Notes: a model not told the origin generated them from the sequence alone. A stretch of DNA of 64,000 nt from Lepisosteus oculatus (GCF_040954835.1 NC_090699.1:16981817-17045816), one strand, 5' to 3'; shown: positions 25,898 to 40,800, counted from the stretch's first letter. Numbers and translations are program-made.

Positions 25898-28800
25898 CTG
25901 GAAGCAAACAGAAATCACGAGACCTCAGGAAAATCACACACACACACGCTCAGCGCCCAGGAAAGTAGAAGCTTCTTCTTAAGAGCGGTTTCTGAAGCGG
26001 TCTTCAACGCTTAAAACAGAAGAAGATAAAAAGGCTACATATAAGAAGAGGTCCTTATAATTGAATTGAATGCTCTCTCTGTTTTGTGCACTGTTATTTA
26101 CTAAAAAAAAATCCTATTTACCCATTTGACTGAAAATCTGTTTCAGTTAATCTGTGCAGGGAGTTTGGCTAGATGGCTAGTAATTGAGTTCTAAGATAAC
26201 TTTTGTCTTTGGCGTGTGGAAGAACATAACATTAAATATTTCCTGGGATGCACATACGGGATTCTCACACTTGGCTCACATCTGAGGATTAAAACATGCA
26301 CTCAAAAAGACCCTATATGAACACAATAGCAAACCGCAAGGCTTTAAGAAAATAAAAACACCCTCTTCCAGCATGAGGGAAACTGTTTAGAAAGGCTCTT
26401 TAACTACCAGCGTTCTGCTAGGGCTGGCACCTGCTTTGCCCAATGAAATACTCGTACAATCAACAGGTCTGTACGCATTTTCAAGGTTTGTTCCACCTTT
26501 CAACCTTTTGTGGTAGGATGTCATGTCACGCCATGAATTTACCAAACTGCTTTATACCATACGGTGTCGCGGGAAGCCAGAGCCTACCTGGCAAGCAACG
26601 AGCGTAAGGCAGGGTACACCCTGGATGGGGCGCCAGTCCTTCGCAGGGCAAGTGCAAACCAATCATACATGGGGACAATATGGAGGCCATGGTAAAGGCC
26701 AAGGGAGGAAATTTGGCCCAGACACCGAGATAACTCCTTACTCTTATCGAGAAAAGCCCGGGGATCTTTAATGACCACTTTCTTTAATGGCCAGGACACT
26801 AGGGTAACACCCCTACTCTTTCTGAAAGACACCCTGGGTTTTTTAATGACCACAGAGAGTCAGGACCTCGGTTTAACGTCTCATCCAAAAGACGGCGCCC
26901 ACTACAGTGTCCCCGCCACTATACTGGGGCATAAGGACCCACACAGACCGCAGGGTGAGCGCCCCCCCGCTGGTCCCACTAACACCACTTCCAGCAGCGA
27001 CCATAGCTTCCCAGGAGGTCTCCCCTCCAGGTACCAACCAGGCTCACACCTGCTGAGCTTCAGTGCATTGCCAGTTGAGAGCTGCAAGGTGATACAGCTG
27101 CTGGCTTGTGGCAGGATGATAACAGTTATATAAGATTCATCAATCCTCAAGGGATCCCAGCAAGGATTCACAACTGTGCCCACTGAACTTGGGCTTGGAA
27201 ATACTCTACTATCCTCGGCTCTAGCAGTCCCTACCTTCTCATCCTGGCTTCGTACTCCAGCCTCTGCCTCCTCAGCTCATCCTTTAGCTCCGTGACCAGG
27301 CTTGCTAGGGCCTTGGAGCTGCTGGCCGTGTCATTGGAAGCCGCCACCAGATTGCTGCTCTCGCTGCCACTCGCGCCGGTCAGGCAGAGCTGCAGCCCCT
27401 CGCTGCTATCGTCCAGGTCCAAGGCCTGTCTGTCGCTCTGTGCCCGAGGCGCGGGTTCGAGCCCCTCCCCCTTCCCACAGTTCAGCCCCGAGCAGTCGCT
27501 GTCCCGGCAGGCGGGGCAGCTGCTCAAGGAATCGGGGACAGAGATCTCGCAGGACGACGTGGACCAGGGAGTGCTGGCGACGCTCGGCACGCTCAGGCTC
27601 GAACCCGTCACGTTGTCGTAGGTCGACAGTCTCTGGGACGACCCCGAGTCCTTCACCCGTTCCCCCGAGGAGGTCCGCCTGTGGCCACGCAGGGACGACA
27701 GCCCGTTCATCAGCCAGTTCCCGCTGGATGACAGGTTGGGAATGTCCACAGAGGAGCCGCCGAGCTTGACAGCACTGGCTCTTGCTCCGGAGCTCCTGAA
27801 GGAGTACTTCCAGGTCGGAAGGGATTTGACCTGCTTACTGGGACTGACCGCGGCGGCCTCTCCCGTTCCCTGAGATGCCAGTCTGGGCACAGTGGCGGGC
27901 GTGCTGACATTGACATCCAGCGAGGTGGCACTGCTGCAGAGGTCCTCCCTGGCGTGGGAGCTCTGTGCCTTGGAGCAGCCTCCCTGCAAGTCCTCCTCTG
28001 AGATCCACTCCACCGCGCCCCGCTGGCCCTGAGCCCTGACCTCCAGCCGACCTGGAAGGACTTCAGCGTCGGGGCCAATGTACAGCCGCTCGTGTTCGCT
28101 GATCAGCACAGTCATGAGGTGCTGCACCAGGGAGGTCCCTGCCACAGAACAGACCCACACACACATCAAACATACGAACAATCACGAGTTCGAATTTCAG
28201 ATGCATTTTTACGTGGCTCATGAACTCTTTTTTGTGTGTTTGAATGGTTGCATTTATGTAAATGACGTGTTTTCAATACATTCTGAAATACATACATTAC
28301 AAAGACTGATGGTGCATAAAATCTATCAGTACAGATTTTTGGCAGCCCCCTTTAATAATGAGTATACGTTTCTCATTAATTCTGACAGAACGGCAGAAGA
28401 AAAACACGAGTGTGAGTTTGGAATTTGTGACTATGAAATACAACTGATTTATAAGGTAGTAAGCACATTTTATCAGGCTAATGAGAATATTCTCTTTTTG
28501 TATAAAGACATAGAATTTTCTTCCAGTTGCAATTCAGCATTTAAATTCAATACTTTCAAATCCTTTAGAATGCTGTGTGAATTAAAGTTGACTTTAATTA
28601 TGTTATTTTCTCATTTCTGTGCAGTTGTGGCATTTTACTAGAAAGTCCAACCAGCTGTTTTTTTGTAAATGAAAAAAAAATGCAATATTATCCAAGTGAT
28701 AAATGTAATTTTTTTTATACCACAAAAAAAGAAGACATGCCTTCCATAATGGTCACCGGATCTTCCATTTTGGGCCGAAGGATATTTGGTCCGAAAACTG

Positions 28801-31800
28801 TGGCAAGATTTTGAACACTCATCTTATTTTCATTTGAATGGGATTGCACTTCATCAAGGAACCTAAAAATACAATACAGGATGCAAAAGCAAAAAAAAAA
28901 CCAACGCATTACTGAAACAGAACAAAAAACGAATAGACGTTCTAATAGACGGGTTTGGGCCTTTAGAAGGTAAAACGTGGGCAGGATGTGTGTCTCAAAG
29001 TCCCAAGCTTGACAGACTTATAGAAACTGAAAGAGCAAAAAAGGAGAAGTCGTTCTGAATCAGTGTGATCGAGACTCTGCTGAGCTCCTGACATGTGAAC
29101 TGTCTTGTGCAGTGACATGTGAGGTCTTCTAGAGTCTATTTCAAGTCGAACTGCTATTTCTGATAGTGAGTTAAAAGAAGAAACACAGATCACTCTTTTT
29201 TTGTATTTGCACTCCATCTTCGTCTGTCAGAGGTAGTATGAAACAACGCAAATAAAAACAGCAATAAATCCAGGTCAGAAAATAAAATGCCATGGACATT
29301 CAGTATATTTTCCCCAAGCTTTCAGTGCCAACAACTGTTTCCTAGCCTGCCATCAAGATGTAATAATATAATATGGCCATTTCCTTGTGTTGTAATACTG
29401 TACTTTAATTCAGGTGGGTAGCTGCGTCAGCATGCGTAGACTGCAAAGGAACAAGTAATAGGTTTATTCCATTTATAGGTTTATAGGTTTATAGGTTTAT
29501 TGTAGTTTAATGATTCAAGAATCCCTCCAGCCAATCCGTGTGCTCTGAATACGTCCAGATAGAGTCCACTTGTCAAAAAGAACCCCCAAGGTCACCTAGA
29601 TTGGGCTGCTTCTTTCTGACTGGACAGAGGCAAGAAGACAAAGACTCTGAGGACTCACTTGCATATATACTTTAGAAGGTTGTAATTGGCCCGAGGAAGG
29701 CTCTTCACCTGCTTCATCAGCTCCTGTATGCCCTTCAAAAAATAGAAATGTACAGTTCAGATTTTTAAAAAGTAGCCCACAGGCTTTAAAAGTAAATGGT
29801 AGGATATTTGGGAGACACTGTATTATGTTGGTTTTGAATGGTGTTGAAGAGACGGCATGTCTTTGGTGAGAACATGACTGCTGTGTTGCACAATACACCC
29901 TGCACCGGCTGGACTACAGGAGGAATTAAAGACGGGGGTCTGCAGGTGGGGGAGATTTCTCTAACCTGGTTTGGCTTTACAGGACCAGCAGCAGAGAACC
30001 CACCTTTTGCAAGTTCTCCTGTTACCGTATGGAGCCATCAGGTGATGTGACAGACTACCTGATGGACCAAAGTGAGACTTAACTAACTTTTATCTACTTA
30101 TAGAGCCCAATACATCACAGGACAGCCCTGTTGATGCCCGCAGCGCACCAACCTCCTCTTCGTCCTTCGATAACAGCTGAGCACAGGACAGGAAGTCTTC
30201 ATACTTGGCGAAGGGGATGACAGGCTCTGGCAGCTCGCGGAGGTACAGCTTCAGAAGTGACGCCACAGTGTGGACATCAGTGTTACTGAGGGAGGTCACA
30301 GGACAGTCATCATGTTCACAGCCAAGCCACAGGCAGACAGAATTAGAAGAAACCTGTTCAGACTTGAAAAGGCTGGCAGGCTCGTCTAGGAGAGGCACGG
30401 ATCAGTTTTTTCCAGGCCCTGAAAACACCTGCGCTGCTGCATTTACCCCTTCAGATCAGCCGCCACAAGACCAACAAGAAAGGTTACAAACACTAGAAGC
30501 CTTCAGCCTTATTTACTGTAAAACACTGTAGGGTGTGAGTGGATTAACTGACCCACACCTAAGACTCTTCAAGCAGTTTCCTTTCTACAGAGCTAGACCT
30601 GTGAGACACCCAAGAGCAAATGTCTTTGTTAAATGTCCAAAAATACGAACAACTTGTTTTACAATAGCGGCAGCCTGGGTTGCAGGAGCCATTGGTGAAT
30701 TTTTGACCAATTTGTGTGAAAAGAGTAAAAATTACTTCATTTACAATATAATGCGTAAAATGTCCCATCATGTCATGTACAATATAGATTCATATAGATA
30801 TTAACTGCATTAACTGCAATCAGGAATTAATCGTTTCTGGACTGGAGAAATACTCCAGTCCTGGATGGATCTCCAGGCTCATGCCATGTCTGGTCTTAAC
30901 TAATTGAGATAATTTACATAAGAAGTGATGTTTCTGTTTTCAGTCTGTTGACTGAAAAGTACCTCTCAAGGAGTGGAAACGAACTTTCCAACAGCCAAAT
31001 CAGGTGCTTTTGTAGGACCTAGAATGGGAAGCAGGTTTCTCCTACCAGTCAAACAGAGGTTTGTCTCCGCAGTCAAAGGCATCCTGGAGCTCCTTCACAA
31101 GGTTGGCCTGGCCTGGCATGCGAAACAGACCTTCTTCATCCAAGCCTCGCTCTCTGATGAAGTCCACACACTGTTCCACCAGCAATGGAGCCAGACGGGT
31201 CCCAAACTTCTTCTCGTACTGCACAGTGTCTTCTAAGCGCTGGCCAAATATTCCTACAGTAACACACAAACACAAAACCATCTGCCACTGATGTCCAGCA
31301 CAGGCAGACAGAAAACAGGCTGATACTAAAAGACAGACAGGTTAGAATCAAGAAATCCAATTGGTGGGTCCTTATAGATGTCTGGGAAGTCTTGCCTTAT
31401 CAGAAAGTGAACTGTATTCTCACAGTGTTAGAAATGGACATGTGGTAGACTTTAATTCTGCCTCAATACCTTAGACAAAATATGCCTTGACTAAGCACAA
31501 AAATATGTCATGACTAAAAGCATGAGAAGCAGCATTAAAAAGAGTTTTAAGACACTTATGTTTCTAATATTGTGAAATGGCCACAGCTGTTTATCCCATA
31601 GTGCATAGCAATCTTTTTGCTTTCTTGGCCACATTAGCTCCATTTATTTGCATTCTTTTTTATTAATAGTATTTATCCACTTTGCAGATTTCTTGCAGCT
31701 TGATAAATGTCTAGCAAAGTCATGAAACTTTCAAGTCCATCATCCAATATTAACCTATTCAAGTACTTATATTTTCAGTTATGCATCTCTGTGAAGCATA

Positions 31801-34800
31801 TTTGAAGTGCATTTATTATTTAAAATGTCACTTAGGAAACGGAATAAAAGTGGATGTATATGATCCTTTTTGTGAAATAATGTGTAAAGCTCAGAAAACA
31901 CAGAAGGCTTTTTTGTTCTAGAGCACAATCTTTTCTTCGGTCACTGTAATGAATTCTGAAAATTGCTGGTCCAGCATGAACAGAAAAAGTGCACAAATAA
32001 ATAAAGTGTCCATTTGAACTTAATATTGAAATTAAAATTTAATAAATACAAATTATTCGGACTACTTTAAAAGTTGTCCACATGCTGTTTAATCTTGAAT
32101 AATTAAAGAAACACACCAATCAGAAACAACTTAAAAGCCTATCAGACAAATCCTCCAAAGAAAACAATTTACACAGGCTGACACTGAATGACCAACTGCA
32201 GCCAAGCACTAGGTAAGACAAAAGCAAGCAAAGCTTCTTCCCCTCATAAGCCTGTGTGTTTGTAATTCTGCTCCCTTACCTTGGGCTTCCTCACTGCCCT
32301 GGTGTGCCCCACAGTTACCAGAAACCGCACAAATGTCACACTGAACCAGAGCACAAGAGCTACACAGAAGCAAGGTCCTCACTTCAGGCATGAGATACAT
32401 CCCAGACCCCAGAAGCCCCAGGTTGGACTCTTCTGCATTAATCCAGGTCAGCTCAGCATTCAGTAGGAAAACGTTACATCAATGCTCAGCAGCACATCTG
32501 TTATTACCTTGGCAGCCGACCACAGGTTAATCATAAGTTGCACAGCAATGTGTCTGAAAAGCCCATGAAAAGGGCTCTGAAGCCAGCCCTGCAGGCAACA
32601 GAGTGGGCAGGTATTATCTTGCCTTTAATTCCTGTAACCCGCCTCTGCAGCCAACATAAATAACAGTTGGCTATACAGTAGGTCACAAGTTATGGAAGGG
32701 GCATTTCTGCATGCAATACGTTTAAGCACTATTAGAATATCAGTTCTATTCTTGATGACTAGGAGGACTGAGAAGCATTCGCTGCCCCTCTGTGAGCTGT
32801 GGTAAGAGCACTCTGGTATGCCACAGGCAAAATGGAGACTAAGTCCTCAGGACATTTGATTCCTGTCCTGCATGCCTAATAAAGTGGCCGTCACATTCTG
32901 ATTTTCAACATCAAGAAACTCTCCTGAATGGGCTTCCGATCCACATTGAAATGCCCCAGTTGTGTTCACTCATAGTTTAAATTTGCAGGCCCTGGTCTCT
33001 TTTTACATTCAACTGGATCCCCAGCTATCCCAATAAAGACCCCAATAGAGAGGTGGCAATATCACAAAAAAACCTGCACACAAACGTTGCAGCAGTGCAG
33101 ATTTGTAGATGACAGGGGATGGTCTCAAGACATTCCTTGAAATAAAGTCACAGTCACAGTATAAGCTTCAGATTCTGCAGCTTTCTCACATGCTAACACC
33201 AAGTACTGTACAGTATATACTGCATCTGTAACTTCCCCAGATATCATCTTCTATAAACACGCTCAATATAAACCTCTTTTCTTATTCAACACTGCTGTTC
33301 TGTTACATGTGACATAAAGAAACTGCAAAAACATTGCAACCTTTTATTTCAAATAGCTGAACCCCAAGCTTCCAACAGCAGGAAATATGAGGATCATTTG
33401 TATACCCCCTCAATGCACCTTTTCCCATGCTACTGTCTGCTTTTGTATGTAACAGAAAGAATTGACTCTCGAGTGGTTTTGGGCAAAGGCGGTGCTGGAA
33501 GTGTAATGATGAGCACGAGCAGTCACAAGCACTGACGTCTTTAATGGCAGAAACTGAAGGGTGTAGTAGAGGCTGCCTGCTAAGCCACATGCTTTGTATA
33601 CTGAGGTGGGAAATTTGAACATCAGCAAATATACAGTACTTCTCCCCTCAGGTTCAGGAAGTCTAACGCTGCCTGGTCACTGTATCGTATTGCTGCTGTA
33701 CACTGCTTGGGTCTGTTGGGAAGCTCTCAGAGCACATGGGGACAAAGTAATGGAAGAGAAAGGGGTCACCCGTAGGGGTGACCAGACACACGATCAGATC
33801 ATTGTTGGATTAAAGCCTTGGAATCATTATCAGAATGACCTGGTAAATCAGTGCGTTCATTACATACAGTATGTCCAGAAAATGCTTCTGATTTACTGTT
33901 TACCCACAATACAATCTATTCCATTATGTGGTCCTGAAAGGTTCTGGTCCTGAAAAACCTTTGACTTTACTGCTTTACTACAGCTGGTTCTAAAATCAGG
34001 TTTGCTCACAATACAGTAGACACGAGTACTTTTCCTCTTGAAGTTCAATGGGAAGTTAAGCATTACAAGCAGCTGCTCTATATTCTGGCTATAAATAGTG
34101 AGCTATCTGTAGCCTCCTGCCTGGAAATGCAGACGGCGCATTGCTTGTATGACAGGCTCAGTGGCATGGAGCCTGTTGAACCTTGTGCGGATATTTTTGC
34201 ACTCCTCCTGTATTGTGCTGGGTGGGCTGGGCAGGGAGTAGCATCTTCGAGGAACAAAGAGCGCTCCTGGCATTTCACTGTCGAGGTGGTATCTGAAGCA
34301 TGGACCCCTAAGCAGAAGCACTCCAGCTTTTACTTTTGGGGGGTACAGGGGGAGTACCGGCCTTACCTCCTCCAAAAGGCGCCCAGATGACACGGCGGAT
34401 GGCCTTCACCCAGTCCTCCATGTCACTCTGGGTGTTGGCCATGAGCAGGAAGGCCTCATGGTTGGCGGCGGCTCTGTCGCGCTCCCCTGTCCCACCTGCA
34501 ATGGCAAGAGAGAGGACAGCTGTGAGGGACCGCCGGCACAGCAAACAGCCCACATGGGCCCACGTGGGCCTTTGTCGCCAAATTCACCGAGCTGCTCACA
34601 TTGCTGCTGTTTCAGGTATGTTATTCCGGAAATCATTTGGAAAATACTGTACACCTCCACATTTTGCTAGTGGCAGTTTTTTTTAAATATCACTTAGGAT
34701 GTTCAGAACCTTTTCTTTACTGAAAATCCAAAATGGAAAAAAAAAACAACCCGGTTTTGTCCAGTTTTTCTTCCCAGAACAAATTATTTTCATCCCTCTG

Positions 34801-37800
34801 GAAACACTGTGTGTTTAATTTATCTGGGAGAAGCATGGGTTCATACAACATAAACAAAGTGAAAATCACAGTCAGTTCAGTTACAGCTTTCTGTAATCTG
34901 TTCTCAGCGAGTGTTTAAAAAAGCTTCAATTATGTTGAAACAGTAGCCAAAAAGAGGCCCTTCATTAAGGAACCATGTCTTTGGCCTAAAAATCATGATA
35001 ATTTTGAAATTTAAGAATTTCCTCATCCTCCTGACAGTATTTTGAAATGAATGTGGTTTTTGCAAGTGTCTGATGAATAATGATGTGGCTTCTTTTTGTT
35101 AGCATAAGCTGTTTTTATAGCTCTTTGTTAGTGCCTGATACAGACAAACCAGAGTGCTAATTCTCAACTGTACATTTAGGAGAGGAGAGAAGAAATAAAA
35201 ACCTTCATTAATGTAAATGGCTAGATAAAAAGCCTATAATGACATAATTGTTGGGGAACAACTTTAATGTTAACCCTTTCTATTTCAGTAGCTTCATAAT
35301 TTACCAGCACTTAAAACGTTTCAATCCTGCTGAGCAGCCCTGTTTGGGGCTCATCAGCAATTCAATTTGCTGTTGTATCATTTATTTGATTAATTAGGAC
35401 TCTCATCTGGAGACCATGCACTGAGCTCTCTGCGCAGCTCCTTGTAGACACGGCCTGTGTTTGAGTTTTAAAAGGCCTCTCTCCGCCACAGTGCTGGACG
35501 GATGTGTGCTGACCAGGTGGACTGTGACACTTCAAAGTGACTTCAGGATGAAGAAAAACAGCCCTGTAGCAAATCATCAGGCCCTGAACTGTCATACAAT
35601 CTCAGAACAGCCACCGACAAAACCTTTTCAGTCACTGCTTCCCTTATGTCCATCTTGCCTGCTCTTGGCCGAATCTTTTCTAGGGGGATACAGAGCCAAA
35701 ACAAGTGTTCGCCCAGCATACAATTTTATGAAGTTACAGTCTATGCTTCTCTTTTATCAGGGCTGGCTGTTTAATTTGAGGCTTTTGGCACAAACACACA
35801 TATCAAGTACAGAGATTGGGTACAATGGTATGGGTAGGCCAAGACCAAAACATGTTTGATTTATTATGATTGTGCTTTAACATCCCTTTGAGCAAAATGT
35901 GTTACAGTGAATTATTTTTCAAGATCATTAATCTTTTTATAAACATGTTACATAAAAAGATGAATGTATCTACTGTATCTACCCATTGTGTATCCTTCTT
36001 AATTAAGTTATATTACAAATAAAAATTCAATTAGAGGCACTCATGGGTTTAGCTCCGGGAAATACGCTGAGTAAAACAATAATATATTCAATCATTATCA
36101 CGTCTCTAGGGCAGGCAGTTCGTGCAGCTCAAACAGCTTTATAACCCCTGAAAACGTTGGAGTCATATTTAGTGGTAACAGAGTAATAAAGTGCACAAAT
36201 TCCCAAGAATATCATGGTAAAACATAGTGAAGCATGGTAAAGCAGGATGTAAACCCTGAATAGATACACAGTACAAAAAATACCTTTTTATTTGGAGGAT
36301 AATAGCAGATGACGGTGTGATTAAGGAGAAAGGATAATCCGTACCAAAGCATATAAACCATCATTAAAGTGGGGGACCATTATCTTGGAGTGTTCAAAGT
36401 GAACCCTAACGAGAACAATCCTCACCACCGTGCTAAATCACCAGTCCAGCCTGGAAATAAACCTTAACGAGAATAATCATCACCACAGTGCTAAATCACC
36501 AGTCCAGCCTGGAACTGAACCCTAACGAGAACAATCCTCACCACTGTGCTAAATCACCAGTCCAGCCTGGAACTGAACCCTAACGAGAACAATCCTCACC
36601 ACCGTGCTAAATCACCAGTCCAGCCTGGAAATGAACCTTAACGAGAATAATCATCACCACCGTGCTAAATCACCAGTCCACCCTGGAACTGAACCCTAAT
36701 GAGAATAATCATCTCCACGGCGTTAAATAATTAGTCCGGCCTGGAAGTGTACTCGAACAAGGACTATCATTATCGCAGTTTTAAATCACCAATCTGAACC
36801 AGAACTGAACCCTAACAAGGACAATCATCATCGCATTGTTAAATCACCCATCTGGACCAGAAGAGAACCCTAACGAGAACAATCCTTACCACAGTGCTAA
36901 TTCACCAGCCTGGTCCAGAACTGAACCTTAACGAGAATAATCATCTCCACACTGTTAAATCATCAGCCCAGTTCAGTTCTGGGCTGAACCCTACCAGGAC
37001 AATCATCACCACAGTGTTAAATCACCCATCTGGACCAGAACTGAACCCTAACAAGGACAAACATCACCACAGTGCTAAATCACCCATCTGGACCAGAACT
37101 GAACCCTAAGAAGGACAAACATCACCACAGTGCTAAATCACCCATCTGGACCAGAACTGAACCCTAAGAAGGACAAACATCACCACAGTGCTAAATCCCC
37201 AGCCTGGTCTAGAACTACACTTCTACTAATCTCTACTAATTTAATGGAGAGCAGAAATTCTATTGCCTCAAACAAGTCCTTTCTGACTAAATTGATCAAA
37301 TTTCTTTATTTTTAAAAAATGTTTTACTGGGTATTGTTTGTCTATCTAAACTGCAGAAGGACCCCCCTGTGAATTTCAATTTTCCATTAATCACATATTT
37401 TCCGCACAAAGTACAGTACAGTATGTAAACAGACGCAGACACACAGATGGACTGTGGCACAGACATCACCTCTAAAGCACACTGAATAATACCTCAATCA
37501 TATAATTATCAGGTACCAGTTCTAGTAAATGTGCTGAATATATAGCCCATGGGTGTGACATCATACATTTATTTAAACTACATGCATTTTACTGTATAAG
37601 CTTGCTTTCTGTGTTGCATTTTCTTGGATGATTTAGATGAGAAAAAATCAGTGAAACAGATAGTCAGCGAGTTTCAATTCCAATCTCTCCTGGCGTTTGG
37701 GATAGATTCCCCATCTCTGCCGAGTCCACAGCCTCCCAGACAACACTGCCAGTGGTCGTTTTCATGGACATGAAATACCACGTGTAAGAGAAGGAGATTG

Positions 37801-40800
37801 CTTACACTTACCCTTTCGCCCTTTTTTCTTCTTTTTCTGCTTGGCAGTAAAGAACGGCATGTTGGCTCTGGATCTACAGCAGTAAAGCTCTGCCCTTTCC
37901 CTAGTTCTCCCAGTGGTTCACACAGTGCACAAATATTCCGGAGACGCACCAGGAAAATCCCCACTCGGAAGAAATCGGTGCTCCAGCACAGGCTGCATTG
38001 TGAGGCACTGCAGACCAGGATCAGCTTGTTAGCGCTGATACAGTTTTTTTGAGGAAGCTCTGGGGGATAGACAGCGACTGCCTTGACAATACAGTATGTA
38101 TCATACAAGCTGGAAGATTTTCAGAACTTCTGCATTTCTCAGATACCGCAGCAATGAGGAAAATGTGAGGGAGAGGTCAAAGTGCAGGGAAATAGAACAT
38201 AAAATTAGCTTTTGATGTAGCCTTTATGCTTAATTTCCATGGCAAGGAGAAAGATGTGTAAGACTTACGTTTGTAACAGATTTACAACACTTGTATTTAA
38301 ATACTTATATGAGAAAACTGCTGTTGATCTAAATGGAAAGTGTGTAACCTTTTCTTTCAGCTTATTTTGAATTATATTTCTACTCTCCATTTTTAGAGCA
38401 AAAAGGTACACATCTTAAGGGAACACTATTGTCTAGCACCTCAGAAAGCTGTAGCCTTAATGCATTCGGGAACCTAGGATGTTACCACATCAAAAAGACC
38501 TTGCACTGCCTCTGAGTTACGGTTGGAACAGATAGCTGTTCAGCTCCCATGTGCGCCACACATACAGTAGTACTTATATATTACGAGGGCAGAAAATTAT
38601 CCAGAGTTGTTCAAATATGCATTACGATTTACTTTAAGATGCCTTAAAGACACTTCAACAAATTAGCTGTCTCATACAGTGCCATGTGCAAAGTACTGAA
38701 AAGTTGACTAAAATTCCATAAGTTTTACGTTTATTTTCTTATGTTCTTTAAGAAACAAAAGTGCAGCTATTCTCATCCCTGTATAGAATGATAATGAGAA
38801 AATAGCAGCTCTTATTTAATGGTGACAGTGCTTCCACTTCCTGAAGTCATGAATGTCACTATACTGGGTCCTAATGCCCCAGTATAGTACAGGGACACTA
38901 TACTGTAAAACAGGCGCCGTCCTTCGGATGAGACGTAAAACCAAGGTCCTGACTCTCTGTGGTCATTAAAAATCCCAGGGCGTTTCTCGAAAAGAGTAGG
39001 GGTGTAACCCCGGCGTCCTGGCCAAATTTCCCATTGGCCCTTACCAATCATGGCCTCCTAATAATCCCCCTCTATGAACTGGCTACATTACTCTGCTCTC
39101 CTCCCCACTGATAGCTGATGTGTGGGGAGCGTTCTGGCGCACTATGGCTGCCGTTGCATCATCCAGGTGGATGCTGCACATTGGTGGTGGTGGAGGGGAG
39201 ACCCCATTACCTGTAAAGCGCTTTGAGTGGAGTGTCCAGAAAAGCGCTATATAAGTGTAAGCAATTATTATTAATTATAATGAATAATGAATATAATGGT
39301 TGTGAATTGAAAATGTTTGGCCAGCAGTTGGCCTGAATTCCACTAGATGGCACAACTGCACTAATCGTTACAAATGCTGTTTTGCTTTTCCATGGGACTG
39401 TGATGCTCAAACTGTGTTCATGAGCCAAAATAAATACAGCAATGAAGCAGTTGTTATGTAAATTATTAGACAGGCAGGTGTAGTGGAATGGTTTTTACTC
39501 CTGTGCGGTTTGTTGTCTAAATCCAGGCAACATAGACAGCAGCCATATCACTCTGCAACTCACATCTAGCAGCCCAGTGGAGCTCAGCAGTTGTGACCCT
39601 GGTCAGTACCTGGGTGGGAGATCTCCTGGGAAAAACTAAGGTTGCTGCTGGAAGAGGTGTTAGTGGGGCCAGCAGAGGGCGCTCACCCTGTGGTCCACAT
39701 GGGTCCTAATGCCCCAGTATAGTGATGGGGACACTATACTGTAAACAGGTGCCGTCCTTCATTTGACACGTAAAACTGAGGTCCTGCCTCTCTGTGGTCA
39801 TTAAAAATCCCAGGGCGTTTCTCGAAAAGAGTAGGGGTGTAACCCCGGTGTCCTGGCCAAATTTCACATTGGCCCTTACCAGTCATGGCCTGCTAATAAT
39901 CCCCATCTATGAACTGGCTTCATCACTCTGCTCTCCTCCCCACTGATAGCTGATGTGTGGTGAGTGTACTAGAGCGCTATGGCTGCCGTCGCATCATCCA
40001 GGTGGGGCTGCACACTGGTGGTGGGGAGTCCCCATTACCTGTAAAGCGCTTTGAGTGGAGTGTTGAGAAAAGTGTTTAATAAGTGTAATAGGGAATTATT
40101 ATTATTAACATATTGTAGGTGTGGAATGTTACCCAGGAGGATCCTTTGTACAGTTCATGGCTAGGTCTACACTGTAAACTCCAAAGTTTAACTGCACCCT
40201 AAGGCACTTACAGCAGATTTCAGCTCTCTTTGTTAATGAAGGGGAGGCCTAATGAATGGCTTGAAGACAGAGACCCTAGTTCAGCAATTTCTGCCTTCCC
40301 CGGTTTCCAAGTTGTTGTAAATGAATTATTTTCTCAATTGACTTTCAAGGTCAAATTAAAGAAAAAAATGCTCTATACTTTAAAGTGTTAAAACCACAGG
40401 CCATTAAAATGGACTACCATTAGTTGTGTTGACAGGGGTAAAGTCAATAGGGGCTCAGTCTTCAACATGGCAAGGTATTTCACACCTGTACCCCACTGGG
40501 AGTATAAAATCACAGCCTGTTCCTGCAAGGGAGACCACTCACGAAGACCCTCTGTTTTGTCATGCACAGCAAGATGGCTTTAAAATACAGACATGACAAC
40601 AGCACTAGAAGTGGAGTTTTGTCAGAAACTCAGAAACTGGCAACTTTCCACAAGAAAAAAGGATGTTCAGAAATAGGACAAGCAACCAAAAAAGTGCATT
40701 GTAATCCATTTCTTAAATAACTTATAAATTCACTTAGAAGTGATGAGAACACTTCAAAGTTCCGCAATTTAATGTGCTTGTTCAGCGATTAGAAACTAAT

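Noticed and set aside
27302..27769. 155-codon frame on the plus strand
   Set aside because: Antisense to GC-rich arhgap22 exon 8; Arg/Ser-rich shadow with no family resemblance.
28078..28641. 187-codon plus-strand frame, long for AT-rich sequence
   Set aside because: It begins antisense to arhgap22 exon 8 and runs through the intron. No recognisable domain or splice context; likely chance.
36390..37215. CRISPR-like array
   Set aside because: Head-to-tail 58-bp units without spacers in a vertebrate intron.
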